Shown one piece after another: positions 1-6,190 of a DNA stretch of 11,638 bases (positions are counted from its first letter, which is position 1; each line of letters opens with the position of its first letter). The notes under the pieces are model-generated. The model did not search any database, was not told the origin of the DNA, and saw only the letters and a program-made list of their open reading frames with translations. Origin of the DNA: Candidatus Pacearchaeota archaeon (GTDB taxonomy: Archaea; Nanobdellota; Nanobdellia; Pacearchaeales; GW2011-AR1); the NCBI GenBank assembly GCA_016234025.1, contig JACQLL010000002.1, positions 1 to 11,638 of the forward strand, in the 5' to 3' direction. The translations under genes were made by a program, and so were the position numbers.

Positions 1-22
1 AAATGTTTCGTTTGTTCTTAAT

Positions 23-1549
23 ATGCTGGGAAAAATAAATCTGAATCCAAAGATACCTCCGATTCCGAGAGCGCAGGATAAGAAAAAAGTCGACGTGAGA
101 TACATGTTAATATCTCCCTATGCTTCAGCCCACATTTACTGGGACACAAAATTAAGTGAGCTATTTTATGAATTAGAAGAGCCAATTCTGGACGACTATG
201 AGAAAAAAACGCTGGAAAAAATAGAAGAAGCAATGCTCGAATTGATAAATATCAACGTCGCAGTTGAAAACACGCTCGAAGCCATTTCTGATTACATAGA
301 CAAGACAGCCCGGCTTTTAATCGAAGAACTGGGAATAAAACTATCAAAAGAAAGCTATGACAAAATATTTTATTTTTTATTCAGGGACTTCATCGGTCTC
401 AACGAAATTGACCCTCTTTTACGTGATTACTTTATAGAAGACATAGAATGCAATGGTGTAAACACTCCTATCTTCATTGTTCACAGGGTCTACAGGAACA
501 TAAGGACAAATGTAAAGTTTAAAGACATAGACAAACTTGGAAGTTTCATAGAAAAATTAGCACAGCGAACAGGGAGGTATGTTTCTTATGCACAACCTTT
601 ACTCGACGGCACTTTACCCGACGGCTCAAGAGTCAATGCAACTTATACAAAAGATGTTTCTTCGAGAGGGCCAACTTTCACGATAAGAAAATTCACAAAG
701 GTCCCATGGACTCCGACACAATTAATTGCAATGAAAACACTAAGCCCGGAAATGCTCGCATATTTCTGGATACTCTTAGAAAATAAATCAAGCATCTTAA
801 TCTCCGGGGGAACAGCAAGTGGAAAAACAACACTTCTGAACGCACTCGCTTTCTTCATTCCTCCTGAAGCAAGAGTGGTTTCTTTGGAAGAAACAAGAGA
901 GATAAATCTCCCGAGAGAAAACTGGCTGCCTTCAGTCGCCCGAACCTCAATCGGAATAGGGAAAATAGGTGAAGTCGACTTGTTTCAAATTCTAAAAAGT
1001 TCATTCAGGCAAAACCCCGACTATTTAATCGTCGGTGAAGTAAGAGGAAAAGAGGCGTTCGTTCTCTTTCAGGGAATGGCATCAGGGCACTCTTCGATAA
1101 GTACGATGCACGCCGATTCCGTCGACACTTTAGTCAGAAGATTGCAGACGCCGCCAATAAACCTCTCTCCGACTCTGATAAATTCACTCGACTGCGTGGT
1201 GATAGCAACTCACGCAATAGTAAAAAAGCAGGAAACAAGAAAGATCCGCGAAGTCGTGGAAATCGTAAACATAAACAAAGACGGGACAGCCATAATAAAC
1301 ACTCCTTTCAGATGGGATCCAAAAAGCGATTCTTTCTATTTCAAAAGACAGAGCAAGGTCTTAGAAAAAATTTCTTTAAGAACCGGAACATCTGTCGAAG
1401 AACTGCAAAAAGAACTAATTACGAGAGCAAAGATATTGTATGAATTATACAGAAGAAAGACATTCGACTTCGACGAAATCGGCGGAATCATAAACCAGTA
1501 TTACAAGAACCCGACAGAAGTGCTTAACAAATACGGAATACAGGGATGA
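23..1549 (+). CDS. Type II/IV secretion system ATPase (FlaI/TadA/VirB11-like), type IV pilus-type assembly motor
   Basis: Hexameric cytoplasmic ATPase expected to power assembly of pilin-like subunits through the GspF-like membrane platform encoded downstream. Visible motifs: an N-terminal segment beginning 'YMLISPYASAHIYWD', typical of archaeal FlaI/TadA proteins; Walker A GGTASGKT at residues 262-269; an Asp-box equivalent 'LEETREINLP'; Walker B 'PDYLIVGEVRG' with the glutamate at 339; and a His box 'GHSSISTMHAD' with H356 and H363. All key catalytic elements are intact, and 508 residues is normal for the family. The frame stays open upstream to the window edge, so a start outside the window is possible. 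ATG at 23 is chosen because the length and the N-terminal motif then fit; no ribosome site is visible. Family assignment is firm. Whether it drives a pilus, an archaellum or a secretion system cannot be read from the sequence, but the neighbouring pilin-like genes favour a pilus. Confidence 0.93.
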   Translation: MLGKINLNPKIPPIPRAQDKKKVDVRYMLISPYASAHIYWDTKLSELFYELEEPILDDYEKKTLEKIEEAMLELININVAVENTLEAISDYIDKTARLLIEELGIKLSKESYDKIFYFLFRDFIGLNEIDPLLRDYFIEDIECNGVNTPIFIVHRVYRNIRTNVKFKDIDKLGSFIEKLAQRTGRYVSYAQPLLDGTLPDGSRVNATYTKDVSSRGPTFTIRKFTKVPWTPTQLIAMKTLSPEMLAYFWILLENKSSILISGGTASGKTTLLNALAFFIPPEARVVSLEETREINLPRENWLPSVARTSIGIGKIGEVDLFQILKSSFRQNPDYLIVGEVRGKEAFVLFQGMASGHSSISTMHADSVDTLVRRLQTPPINLSPTLINSLDCVVIATHAIVKKQETRKIREVVEIVNINKDGTAIINTPFRWDPKSDSFYFKRQSKVLEKISLRTGTSVEELQKELITRAKILYELYRRKTFDFDEIGGIINQYYKNPTEVLNKYGIQG

Positions 1550-1587
1550 TATAGTGAACCAACTAAGTTTCTCGGTGTTGGCTCCCT

Positions 1588-1680
1588 TATAGTCCACCAA
1601 TAAAAAGAGAGAACGAAGTTCTCTAATCTTCGCTTCTCACGAAGCTTCAGAAAACCGAAAGATTAAATTGGTGGACTATA
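1588..1680. repeat. Perfect 14-bp inverted repeat with two hairpins nested in its loop
   Basis: Arm TATAGTCCACCAAT at 1588-1601 pairs exactly with ATTGGTGGACTATA at 1667-1680. The 65-nt interior can fold into a 7-bp hairpin (AGAGAAC, loop GAA, GTTCTCT; 1608-1624) and a second stem (TAATCTTCG with its near-complement at 1656-1665, one bulged A). Together these would make a closed three-way-junction-like structure of about 93 nt. The pairing is read directly from the sequence; that it exists as RNA is inference. Confidence 0.75.
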
Positions 1681-1704
1681 TAGTGAAAATTAAATCTTTC
1701 GGTT
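1653..1704. repeat. 12-bp inverted repeat overlapping and competing with the 14-bp repeat
   Basis: AACCGAAAGATT at 1653-1664 is the exact complement of AATCTTTCGGTT at 1693-1704. After one A/A mismatch the pairing continues for 4 bp (1666-1669 with 1688-1691). Its extended stem and loop contain the whole 3' arm of the 14-bp repeat, so the two foldings largely exclude each other, as in attenuator-like or switch-like arrangements. Confidence 0.72.
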
Positions 1705-1731
1705 CAACGCAGATTGATTCACTACCTCAAG

Positions 1732-1755
1732 AATTTTTCACGTAAAATTTTTGGT
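1732..1755 (+). terminator. Possible T-run transcription terminator downstream of the ATPase gene
   Basis: Two T-runs (TTTTT) flank a weak 6-bp A/T hairpin (AATTTT at 1732-1737 with AAAATT at 1744-1749). Archaeal terminators are often simple T-runs, and this lies between the ATPase gene and the next promoter. The evidence is positional and weak. Confidence 0.3.
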
Positions 1756-1804
1756 GTCGGCGGAGCAACAAATTCTTTTATTGCTTTCTTGCCCAGCCAT
1801 ACAT

Positions 1805-1818
1805 GAAAGTTATTTAAA
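1805..1818 (+). promoter_or_regulatory. Archaeal BRE/TATA promoter for the small-protein/platform operon
   Basis: TATTTAAA at 1811-1818 is preceded by the purine-rich BRE-like GAAAGT (1805-1810). The box begins exactly 29 nt before the ATG at 1840, so transcription should begin at or next to the start codon and give a leaderless mRNA. The same 29-nt offset recurs at 4983, 6191, 10062 and 11145. Confidence 0.72.
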
Positions 1819-1839
1819 TCTCCTTTACATTTTTATCAT

Positions 1840-2001
1840 ATGAAAAAAGGAGACATTGAAGGCATTGCACAGCTTCTGACAGCTATAAAAGATGGTATAG
1901 AAAAACTGAAGGAAGCCCAAAAGAACAACGACCCCGAGCAAATGGCGATGGCGAAAAAAGAGATCCTCCTTTTTCATTCTAAAATAGAGGAATTACTATG
2001 A
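1840..2001 (+). CDS. Small hypothetical helical protein (53 aa), first gene of the platform operon
   Basis: A 53-residue protein starting MKKGDIEGIAQLL and ending KIEELL. It is charged, almost certainly all-helical, with heptad-like hydrophobics (I, L, L, I, L, L) and no membrane span. It starts 22 nt after a good TATA box and overlaps the first platform gene by ATGA (1998-2001), so the two are translationally coupled. Both facts argue that it is a real gene. The following protein also opens with a helical, coiled-coil-like soluble region, so an interaction with the platform or the ATPase is plausible but inferred. No family is recognised and no function can be assigned. Confidence 0.72.
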   Translation: MKKGDIEGIAQLLTAIKDGIEKLKEAQKNNDPEQMAMAKKEILLFHSKIEELL

Positions 2002-3311
2002 TAGATGCACTTAGAAAAAACGTAGAAACAGAAATTGCAATGTTGAGAGAGATATCAAATTATACGAGAAAAATAACTCAATCAAATGAAAGTGAAAAAA
2101 AACTCTTAATTTCGGCGATTAATTCTTTAAAAGAAGGTTTAAAAATTCTTAACAGTTCAATCCCTAAAATTCTCAGAGAAATATCGCTAAACCAAAAACT
2201 TCCCTCTCAACAAATCCAAAAAAAATCTGCAAAAACAAATCTCGAAAATGTAAGCTTCAACAGGGTTGACTCAAAATTAAACGTTATCCTAAGTAAAGAA
2301 GACAAGGAAAAATTCCTGAAGGAAGTAAGTATCAGCGATAGTCTGATAAGAAAAATAAAAAAAAGAGAATCAGAAGAACAAGAAGAATACGGCGAGTTCA
2401 AATCTTCCAGAGGATATTTAAAAATGTCAAACCGGCTATTCCTCGATTATGCCAGAAGGCTAAGGGAAAAAGGAAACTTCAAAACTTTATCAGTTACCTT
2501 GCGTAGGGCGAATATGGACATCCTGTTTGATTCCTACATCGCACTAATTTTATTTTCAACTCTGCTGGCCGCGATTTTTTCAGTCATTGTTTTGATTTTT
2601 CTGATATTTTTTAATGCAGGTTTCACTTGGCCATTTTTCAGCGTATACGACGGGGCAGTATTGCCGAGAATTCTCAAGCTGATATGGATACCCTTCGTAT
2701 TGCCTGCTTTAATATTTCTCTTTATATATTATTATCCCTCAACAGAAAAGAAAACAGTGGGCAGACGCATAGACCAGGAACTTCCATTCGCAGTCATTCA
2801 CATGAGTGCGATTTCCGGTTCAGGAATAGAGCCAAGCGAAATTTTCAAGATAATAGCTCTTAATAAAGAATATCCTTATCTAAGAAAGGAGATAAGAAAA
2901 ATTCTTAATCAAATAAATCTTTATGGTTACGACTTGGTAACAGCATTAAACAATACCGCGAAAACAGCACCGAGTGAAAAGCTGTCAGAACTATTTTCAG
3001 GATTTTCTGCGGCAATCACTTCAGGAGCGAGCTTACAGGAGTTTCTTGAAAAAAGATCAGAGACATTATTACTAAACTACCGTCTCGAGAGAGAACAATA
3101 TACAAAGTTAGTCGAGACATTTTTAGATATTTACATCAGCGTCGTAATCGCAGCACCGATGATATTTTTATTATTAATCATCATGATATCTATTTCAGGC
3201 ATCCAAATAGGATTTTCTTCAGGACAGATTAGTCTCATCTCTGTTTTGGGAATAGCCGTGCTAAACATTTTATTTATAACTTTCCTTCAAATAAAACAAC
3301 CAATCTACTAA
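1998..3311 (+). CDS. GspF/TadB/FlaJ-like membrane platform protein, first of two (437 aa)
   Basis: Integral membrane protein of the T2SSF family, the cytoplasmic-membrane platform that docks the assembly ATPase. Residues 1 to about 175 are soluble, Lys/Glu-rich and probably coiled-coil. Membrane spans lie near 180-205, 226-246, 378-400 and 413-430. The cytoplasmic T2SSF helical domain sits between spans 2 and 3, around residues 258-355 ('LPFAVIHMSAISGSGIEPSE' and 'GFSAAITSGASLQEFLEKR' are typical). The start is supported by a GAGG ribosome-site match 7 nt upstream (1987-1990) and the ATGA overlap with the preceding small gene. The stop overlaps the next ATG by one base, so this is a coupled operon. 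FlaJ commonly carries two such domains in one chain; here each is a separate protein. The long N-terminal region is not recognised and may contact the 53-aa protein. Confidence 0.87.
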   Translation: MIDALRKNVETEIAMLREISNYTRKITQSNESEKKLLISAINSLKEGLKILNSSIPKILREISLNQKLPSQQIQKKSAKTNLENVSFNRVDSKLNVILSKEDKEKFLKEVSISDSLIRKIKKRESEEQEEYGEFKSSRGYLKMSNRLFLDYARRLREKGNFKTLSVTLRRANMDILFDSYIALILFSTLLAAIFSVIVLIFLIFFNAGFTWPFFSVYDGAVLPRILKLIWIPFVLPALIFLFIYYYPSTEKKTVGRRIDQELPFAVIHMSAISGSGIEPSEIFKIIALNKEYPYLRKEIRKILNQINLYGYDLVTALNNTAKTAPSEKLSELFSGFSAAITSGASLQEFLEKRSETLLLNYRLEREQYTKLVETFLDIYISVVIAAPMIFLLLIIMISISGIQIGFSSGQISLISVLGIAVLNILFITFLQIKQPIY

Positions 3312-4174
3312 TGAAACTAAAAAAAATGCACTGGTTCGGAATAATTTCTGCAGTAGTCATCATAGCCACAGCATTAATATTATTCATTAACAACGAGAGA
3401 ATGCTTCTCTTTCTAATCGGGATTGCATTGGGAACAGTGGCTCTGCCATTCATCATAAGCTTCAGTTTGGAGAACAAGAACGAAGGGAAAATAGATGAAA
3501 TGTTCTTGGAATTCTCAAGAAATCTCGCAGAGAGCGTTGCAACAGGAACTCCTGTAAGTAAAGGAATAATAAACATGAAGAAAAAGAATTACGGAATCTT
3601 AAACACTCATATCGAGAAACTCGCAAATCAAATAGAACTTGGAGTTCCCGTCGAGAGAGCCTTGAAAAACTTCTCTCGTGACTTGGACAGCGCAGTCATA
3701 AAAAGGGCAGTAGCATTAATTAATGAAGCGGAAAAATCAGGAGGGGAAATCGACTACATACTCGACTCTACAGCAAAGTCAATTTCAGAAGTTGAAAAAT
3801 TAAAGAAAGAGCGAAAGTCCGCGATATATGGCCTCGTCGTTCAGGGGTATATAATCTTCTTTATATTTATAGGCATAGTCCTCATCATGGAGTTTAAGAT
3901 TATACCCTTAACAGCAGGCATAGGAAGTTTTGGAGGTTTTTCAGGAGGTATAAACAATTTTGATTCTACGCTAAATTCGACGGGAATTAATTTGTCTCCG
4001 GAAGAATTCACAAAGCCATTTTTATATTTGCTTATCACTCAGGGATTCTTCGTCGGTCTCGTCATAGGAAAACTTACAGAGGGTTCAATAAAAAAAGGAA
4101 TAAAACACTCTTTTATTTTAATGATTACGGCGTTTCTTGTTTCCAGTGGTGCAAGGTTATTCATTGGTGTTTGA
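3311..4174 (+). CDS. GspF/TadC/FlaJ-like membrane platform protein, second of two (287 aa)
   Basis: The second T2SSF-family membrane protein, presumably forming the platform with its upstream neighbour. Two N-terminal spans (about residues 7-25 and 30-48) are followed by a cytoplasmic helical domain with typical features ('FSRNLAESVATGTPVSKG', then 'INEAEKSGGEIDYILDSTAK'). The C-terminal half has about three more spans, separated by a Gly/Asn-rich outer loop ('FGGFSGGINN'). Its ATG shares one base with the previous stop (TAATG), with no ribosome site, so translation probably depends on reinitiation. The last 18 nt overlap, tail-to-tail, the end of the minus-strand methyltransferase gene. This is an intact protein with its own complete domain, not a broken half of a frameshifted gene. 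Confidence 0.87.
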   Translation: MKLKKMHWFGIISAVVIIATALILFINNERMLLFLIGIALGTVALPFIISFSLENKNEGKIDEMFLEFSRNLAESVATGTPVSKGIINMKKKNYGILNTHIEKLANQIELGVPVERALKNFSRDLDSAVIKRAVALINEAEKSGGEIDYILDSTAKSISEVEKLKKERKSAIYGLVVQGYIIFFIFIGIVLIMEFKIIPLTAGIGSFGGFSGGINNFDSTLNSTGINLSPEEFTKPFLYLLITQGFFVGLVIGKLTEGSIKKGIKHSFILMITAFLVSSGARLFIGV

Positions 4175-4933
4175 CTTGTCAAAAATATAAAAAACTTCAT
4201 TTTCCGAATAAACTTTCTTATAAAAATATCCTTTCCTAATTAAAATCTTTTCAAACCATTTTCTTTCCGGAAACTTCATCGGTTTCCCGGATAATTTTTT
4301 TGTCGGGAAACTTGCAATAAATTTTTTGCACTTCACTCTTTCTATTATTAATTCAGTCAGCCTATGGCCTTTATTTTCTATCACATCAAAGACTTTAAGT
4401 ATAAGGCAAAGCTCTGAGTCTGGAAGATTGTCATTTATTTTCCTTAAATCATAAACAATAGTTTTTCCTTCTATTTTTTTCTGCTCGAAAAATCTTTTAA
4501 CAAGATAGAGCTCTTTTTCATTTATATCCACTGCATAATATTTCATCCCACGTTCTGCAAGAGCAATAGGGTTAATCCCGCATCCAAGGTCAAGAACAGA
4601 TTTTACCTCCATTTTCTTTATAATATTTTTCAATTCAGGGTAATAATCCACTCTCTCCTTAGTGGAAGAGTGAGTAGCCAAAATTTCTTCGTTTATATCT
4701 TTATTAAGCAAGTCCCCTCTTCTCTTAAGTCCTTTCTGAAACCTTCCGGACAAACCTCTTAGTTCTTTTCGTATTTCTTTCACAATGATTTTTTCTTCTT
4801 TTTTATCCAACAACTCTTTTTTTATTTTATACTTTTTAAGATATCCGTCTAGACAGTAAAGAACTACGCTATCAGCAATTCCTGAAAGCTCTTTTTTATT
4901 TTTTATTAATTTAATAATTCTTTTCTTTTCCAC
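4157..4933 (-). CDS. Arm/FmrO-family 16S rRNA (guanine-N7) methyltransferase homologue
   Basis: SAM-dependent methyltransferase resembling the Arm family (ArmA, RmtB, FmrO; Pfam FmrO), which methylates G1405 N7 in the 16S rRNA decoding site. Matching features: a basic helical N-terminal domain of about 85 residues; the family motif 'HSSTKERVDYYPEL' at 88-101; SAM motif I 'VLDLGCGINPIAL' at 113-125; motif II acidic 'YAVDIN' with D136; 'ELCLILKVFDVIE' at 173-185; and 'SFPTKKLSGK' at 207-216, equivalent to SFPTRSLGGR in RmtB. At 258 residues it is almost exactly family length. The start is GTG at 4933, 28 nt from a TATA box, hence probably leaderless. It is the only minus-strand gene in the window and interrupts the pilus locus. 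Family is confident. The exact target base is inferred, and in an archaeon a housekeeping role is as likely as aminoglycoside resistance. Confidence 0.82.
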   Translation of the reverse strand: MEKKRIIKLIKNKKELSGIADSVVLYCLDGYLKKYKIKKELLDKKEEKIIVKEIRKELRGLSGRFQKGLKRRGDLLNKDINEEILATHSSTKERVDYYPELKNIIKKMEVKSVLDLGCGINPIALAERGMKYYAVDINEKELYLVKRFFEQKKIEGKTIVYDLRKINDNLPDSELCLILKVFDVIENKGHRLTELIIERVKCKKFIASFPTKKLSGKPMKFPERKWFEKILIRKGYFYKKVYSENEVFYIFDKSNTNE

Positions 4934-4953
4934 AGAATTTTAGTTTAATAAGT

Positions 4954-4961
4954 TATATAAA
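4954..4961. promoter_or_regulatory. Shared bidirectional TATA box between the methyltransferase and pilin-like operons
   Basis: TATATAAA read on the plus strand starts 29 nt before the ATG at 4983. The same eight bases read on the minus strand (TTTATATA) start 28 nt before the GTG at 4933. The two genes are divergent and only 49 nt apart, and no other TATA box was seen for either. Both starts would therefore be leaderless and compete for one TBP site, or share it. Confidence 0.68.
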
Positions 4962-4982
4962 TCCAGCTACTTTTAAAGACAA

Positions 4983-5705
4983 ATGAAAAGAGGAGCAAGC
5001 CATATAGAGATAATCCTGTCCTTCGTTATCTTCGTAACTGCCGTCGGGTTTGCGCTTTATTTTTTTAATCCCGCAGACACATCGCGGCTGGTCGATTCTT
5101 CCTTAACTTACACCTTCAGGGAAATTTCCAAAAACACTTCTTTAAATGTCAGATACATCACGGTTCGTCTCAACAGGGAGAACATAGAAAACGAAGGCAA
5201 TCCAGAAATAATAGCAATAAATATTTCTAATTTCGGGGAGAATTTAGAAATGATGGCAGAGAAATACGGGAGCGGAGTGATGATTTCCTACTTCGACAAA
5301 TCTAACGGAATAGCGTATATAAAAACCGAAGATAACTGGAACTCGGTGGAAATAATTATACTAAAATTCAGCGAAGAGTTCTCGGATACAGAGACATTAT
5401 TCGCAGAGCTAAACGAAAGCTTTTACGAAACTTCATCATCTGGTTTCAAGGAATTGGTGTCAGAAAAAAAGATGTCTCGGTTAAGCGATTTTTACGAAAA
5501 TAATTACTTCGCTCTAAAAGAACAATTCAATCTTCCGGACAGAGTCAATATGGGATTCTCTCTTGTTTTTTCAGACGACGACAAAATACTTGCAGAGAGG
5601 GAGAAACTTTCAGGACTGGAAGTATTCTCTCAAACAAAAAGGATTGAAGTTCTTCGATTAAACGGCGGAACCGCTTTCGCAGATTTGAATGTCAAGTTAT
5701 GGTAG
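4983..5705 (+). CDS. Pilin-like protein with class III-type signal sequence (240 aa)
   Basis: Probable exported subunit of the type IV pilus-like machine. The N-terminus MKRGASHIE is followed by one hydrophobic helix (about residues 8-27). Cleavage by a prepilin peptidase after Gly4 would leave Ala at +1 and Glu9 at +5, matching the E5 rule of type IV pilins. The rest (about 210 residues) is a soluble, mostly polar domain without cysteines; the C-terminal part ('MGFSLVFSDDDKILAERE', then a segment ending DLNVKLW) looks beta-rich. It is large for a major pilin, so a minor or pseudopilin role, or a membrane-attached assembly protein, is also possible. It is the first gene of its operon, driven by the TATA box at 4954. 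The 7-nt overlap with the next gene couples them. No specific family is recognised. Confidence 0.72.
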   Translation: MKRGASHIEIILSFVIFVTAVGFALYFFNPADTSRLVDSSLTYTFREISKNTSLNVRYITVRLNRENIENEGNPEIIAINISNFGENLEMMAEKYGSGVMISYFDKSNGIAYIKTEDNWNSVEIIILKFSEEFSDTETLFAELNESFYETSSSGFKELVSEKKMSRLSDFYENNYFALKEQFNLPDRVNMGFSLVFSDDDKILAEREKLSGLEVFSQTKRIEVLRLNGGTAFADLNVKLW

Positions 5706-6151
5706 GAAAAAAAGGATTTTTGAAAATACTTGAAGCAACAATTGCAGTAGTAATTATCTTTGGTGCGTTAATATTGCTTTCATCACAAAAGACCCATAGT
5801 CAAGAAGAGGATTTGTCGGAGATGATTCCTCCTTTATTAGAAGAAGTGGCACAAAATATTCCTTTGAGAACAAGAATAATAGAAGAATACGACACTCAAA
5901 AGAGCTATGAAGAACAGCCAAATGCCGGGATAATTCAGAGTATAGAGGACTTTATAAGACCGAAAATCCGAAATCCCGAGTTAGAGCTATCTGCAAGGGT
6001 TTGCGAGTTAGATGAAATCTGTTTTCTCGAGCCCTATCCGGTTGAAGAAAACAAAAACCTTTTTTCAGCAGAAAGGGTAATCAGTACAATAGTAATAGAA
6101 GAGGAATTCTCACCAAAGAAAGTAAAGATATTTCTATACAGAAAAAATTAA
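5699..6151 (+). CDS. Second pilin-like protein (150 aa)
   Basis: Short protein opening MVGKKGFLKILEATIAVVI, with a single hydrophobic helix at about residues 8-27 after a Lys-Lys-Gly. This resembles a prepilin signal. If cut after Gly6, Phe is +1 (as in bacterial type IV pilins) but the Glu is at +6, not +5, so processing is less certain than for its neighbour. The remaining 120 residues are acidic and soluble with two cysteines ('ARVCELDEICFLEP') that could form a disulfide outside the cell. It overlaps the upstream gene by 7 nt and has no promoter of its own, so the two products are probably made in fixed ratio and may act as a pair. An uncleaved bitopic membrane protein is the alternative. 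Confidence 0.68.
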   Translation: MVGKKGFLKILEATIAVVIIFGALILLSSQKTHSQEEDLSEMIPPLLEEVAQNIPLRTRIIEEYDTQKSYEEQPNAGIIQSIEDFIRPKIRNPELELSARVCELDEICFLEPYPVEENKNLFSAERVISTIVIEEEFSPKKVKIFLYRKN

Positions 6152-6161
6152 TCCAACAACC

Positions 6162-6169
6162 TTTATAAA
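6162..6169 (+). promoter_or_regulatory. TATA box for the surface-protein operon
   Basis: TTTATAAA at 6162-6169 begins 29 nt before the ATG at 6191 and so predicts a leaderless mRNA. It is the core of the ten-base palindrome CTTTATAAAG (6161-6170), flanked by near-complementary CAA and TTG with one extra C. This could simply reflect the TATA box or could bind a dimeric regulator overlapping it. Confidence 0.65.
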
Positions 6170-6190
6170 GTTGGGTTATGTTTTAAAGAG

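Larger units (their letters stand above)
1550..1839. other. 290-nt gene-free spacer with multiple inverted repeats; candidate structured RNA or palindromic element
   Basis: No open frame of any size was found here. The left 175 nt hold dense dyad symmetry: an outer TAGTGAA (1552-1558) / TTCACTA (1718-1724), a perfect 14-bp pair (1588-1601 with 1667-1680), a 7-bp hairpin with loop GAA (1608-1624), a 9-bp stem with one bulged A (1624-1632 with 1656-1665), and a 12-bp pair (1653-1664 with 1693-1704) that cannot coexist with the 14-bp one. The ten-base word ATATAGTGAA occurs twice (1549-1558, 1678-1687). From about 1732 the sequence turns T-rich, then leads into the promoter at 1811. It could be a regulatory or noncoding RNA, a terminator region of the ATPase gene, or a small palindromic repeat inserted between operon parts. 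The sequence alone does not choose. Confidence 0.6.

Noticed and set aside
1692..1715. tRNA T-arm-like stretch (GGTTCAACGC)
   Set aside because: The flanking bases cannot form the required 5-bp T stem, and no anticodon or acceptor stem could be placed around it.
3300..3320. Possible frameshift splitting one FlaJ-like gene into two
   Set aside because: Each product has its own spans and a complete T2SSF domain, and the one-base TAATG overlap is ordinary operon coupling.
4268..4302. Hairpin (CCGGAAAC / GTTTCCCGG) followed by seven T, resembling a terminator
   Set aside because: It lies inside the methyltransferase coding region on the opposite strand, has a bulge, and is over 90 nt past the platform gene end; support is too weak.
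4157..4933. Recently acquired mobile aminoglycoside-resistance gene
   Set aside because: No transposase, terminal repeat or integron site flanks it. Its AT-rich, Lys-rich coding style matches the neighbours, and its promoter is archaeal.
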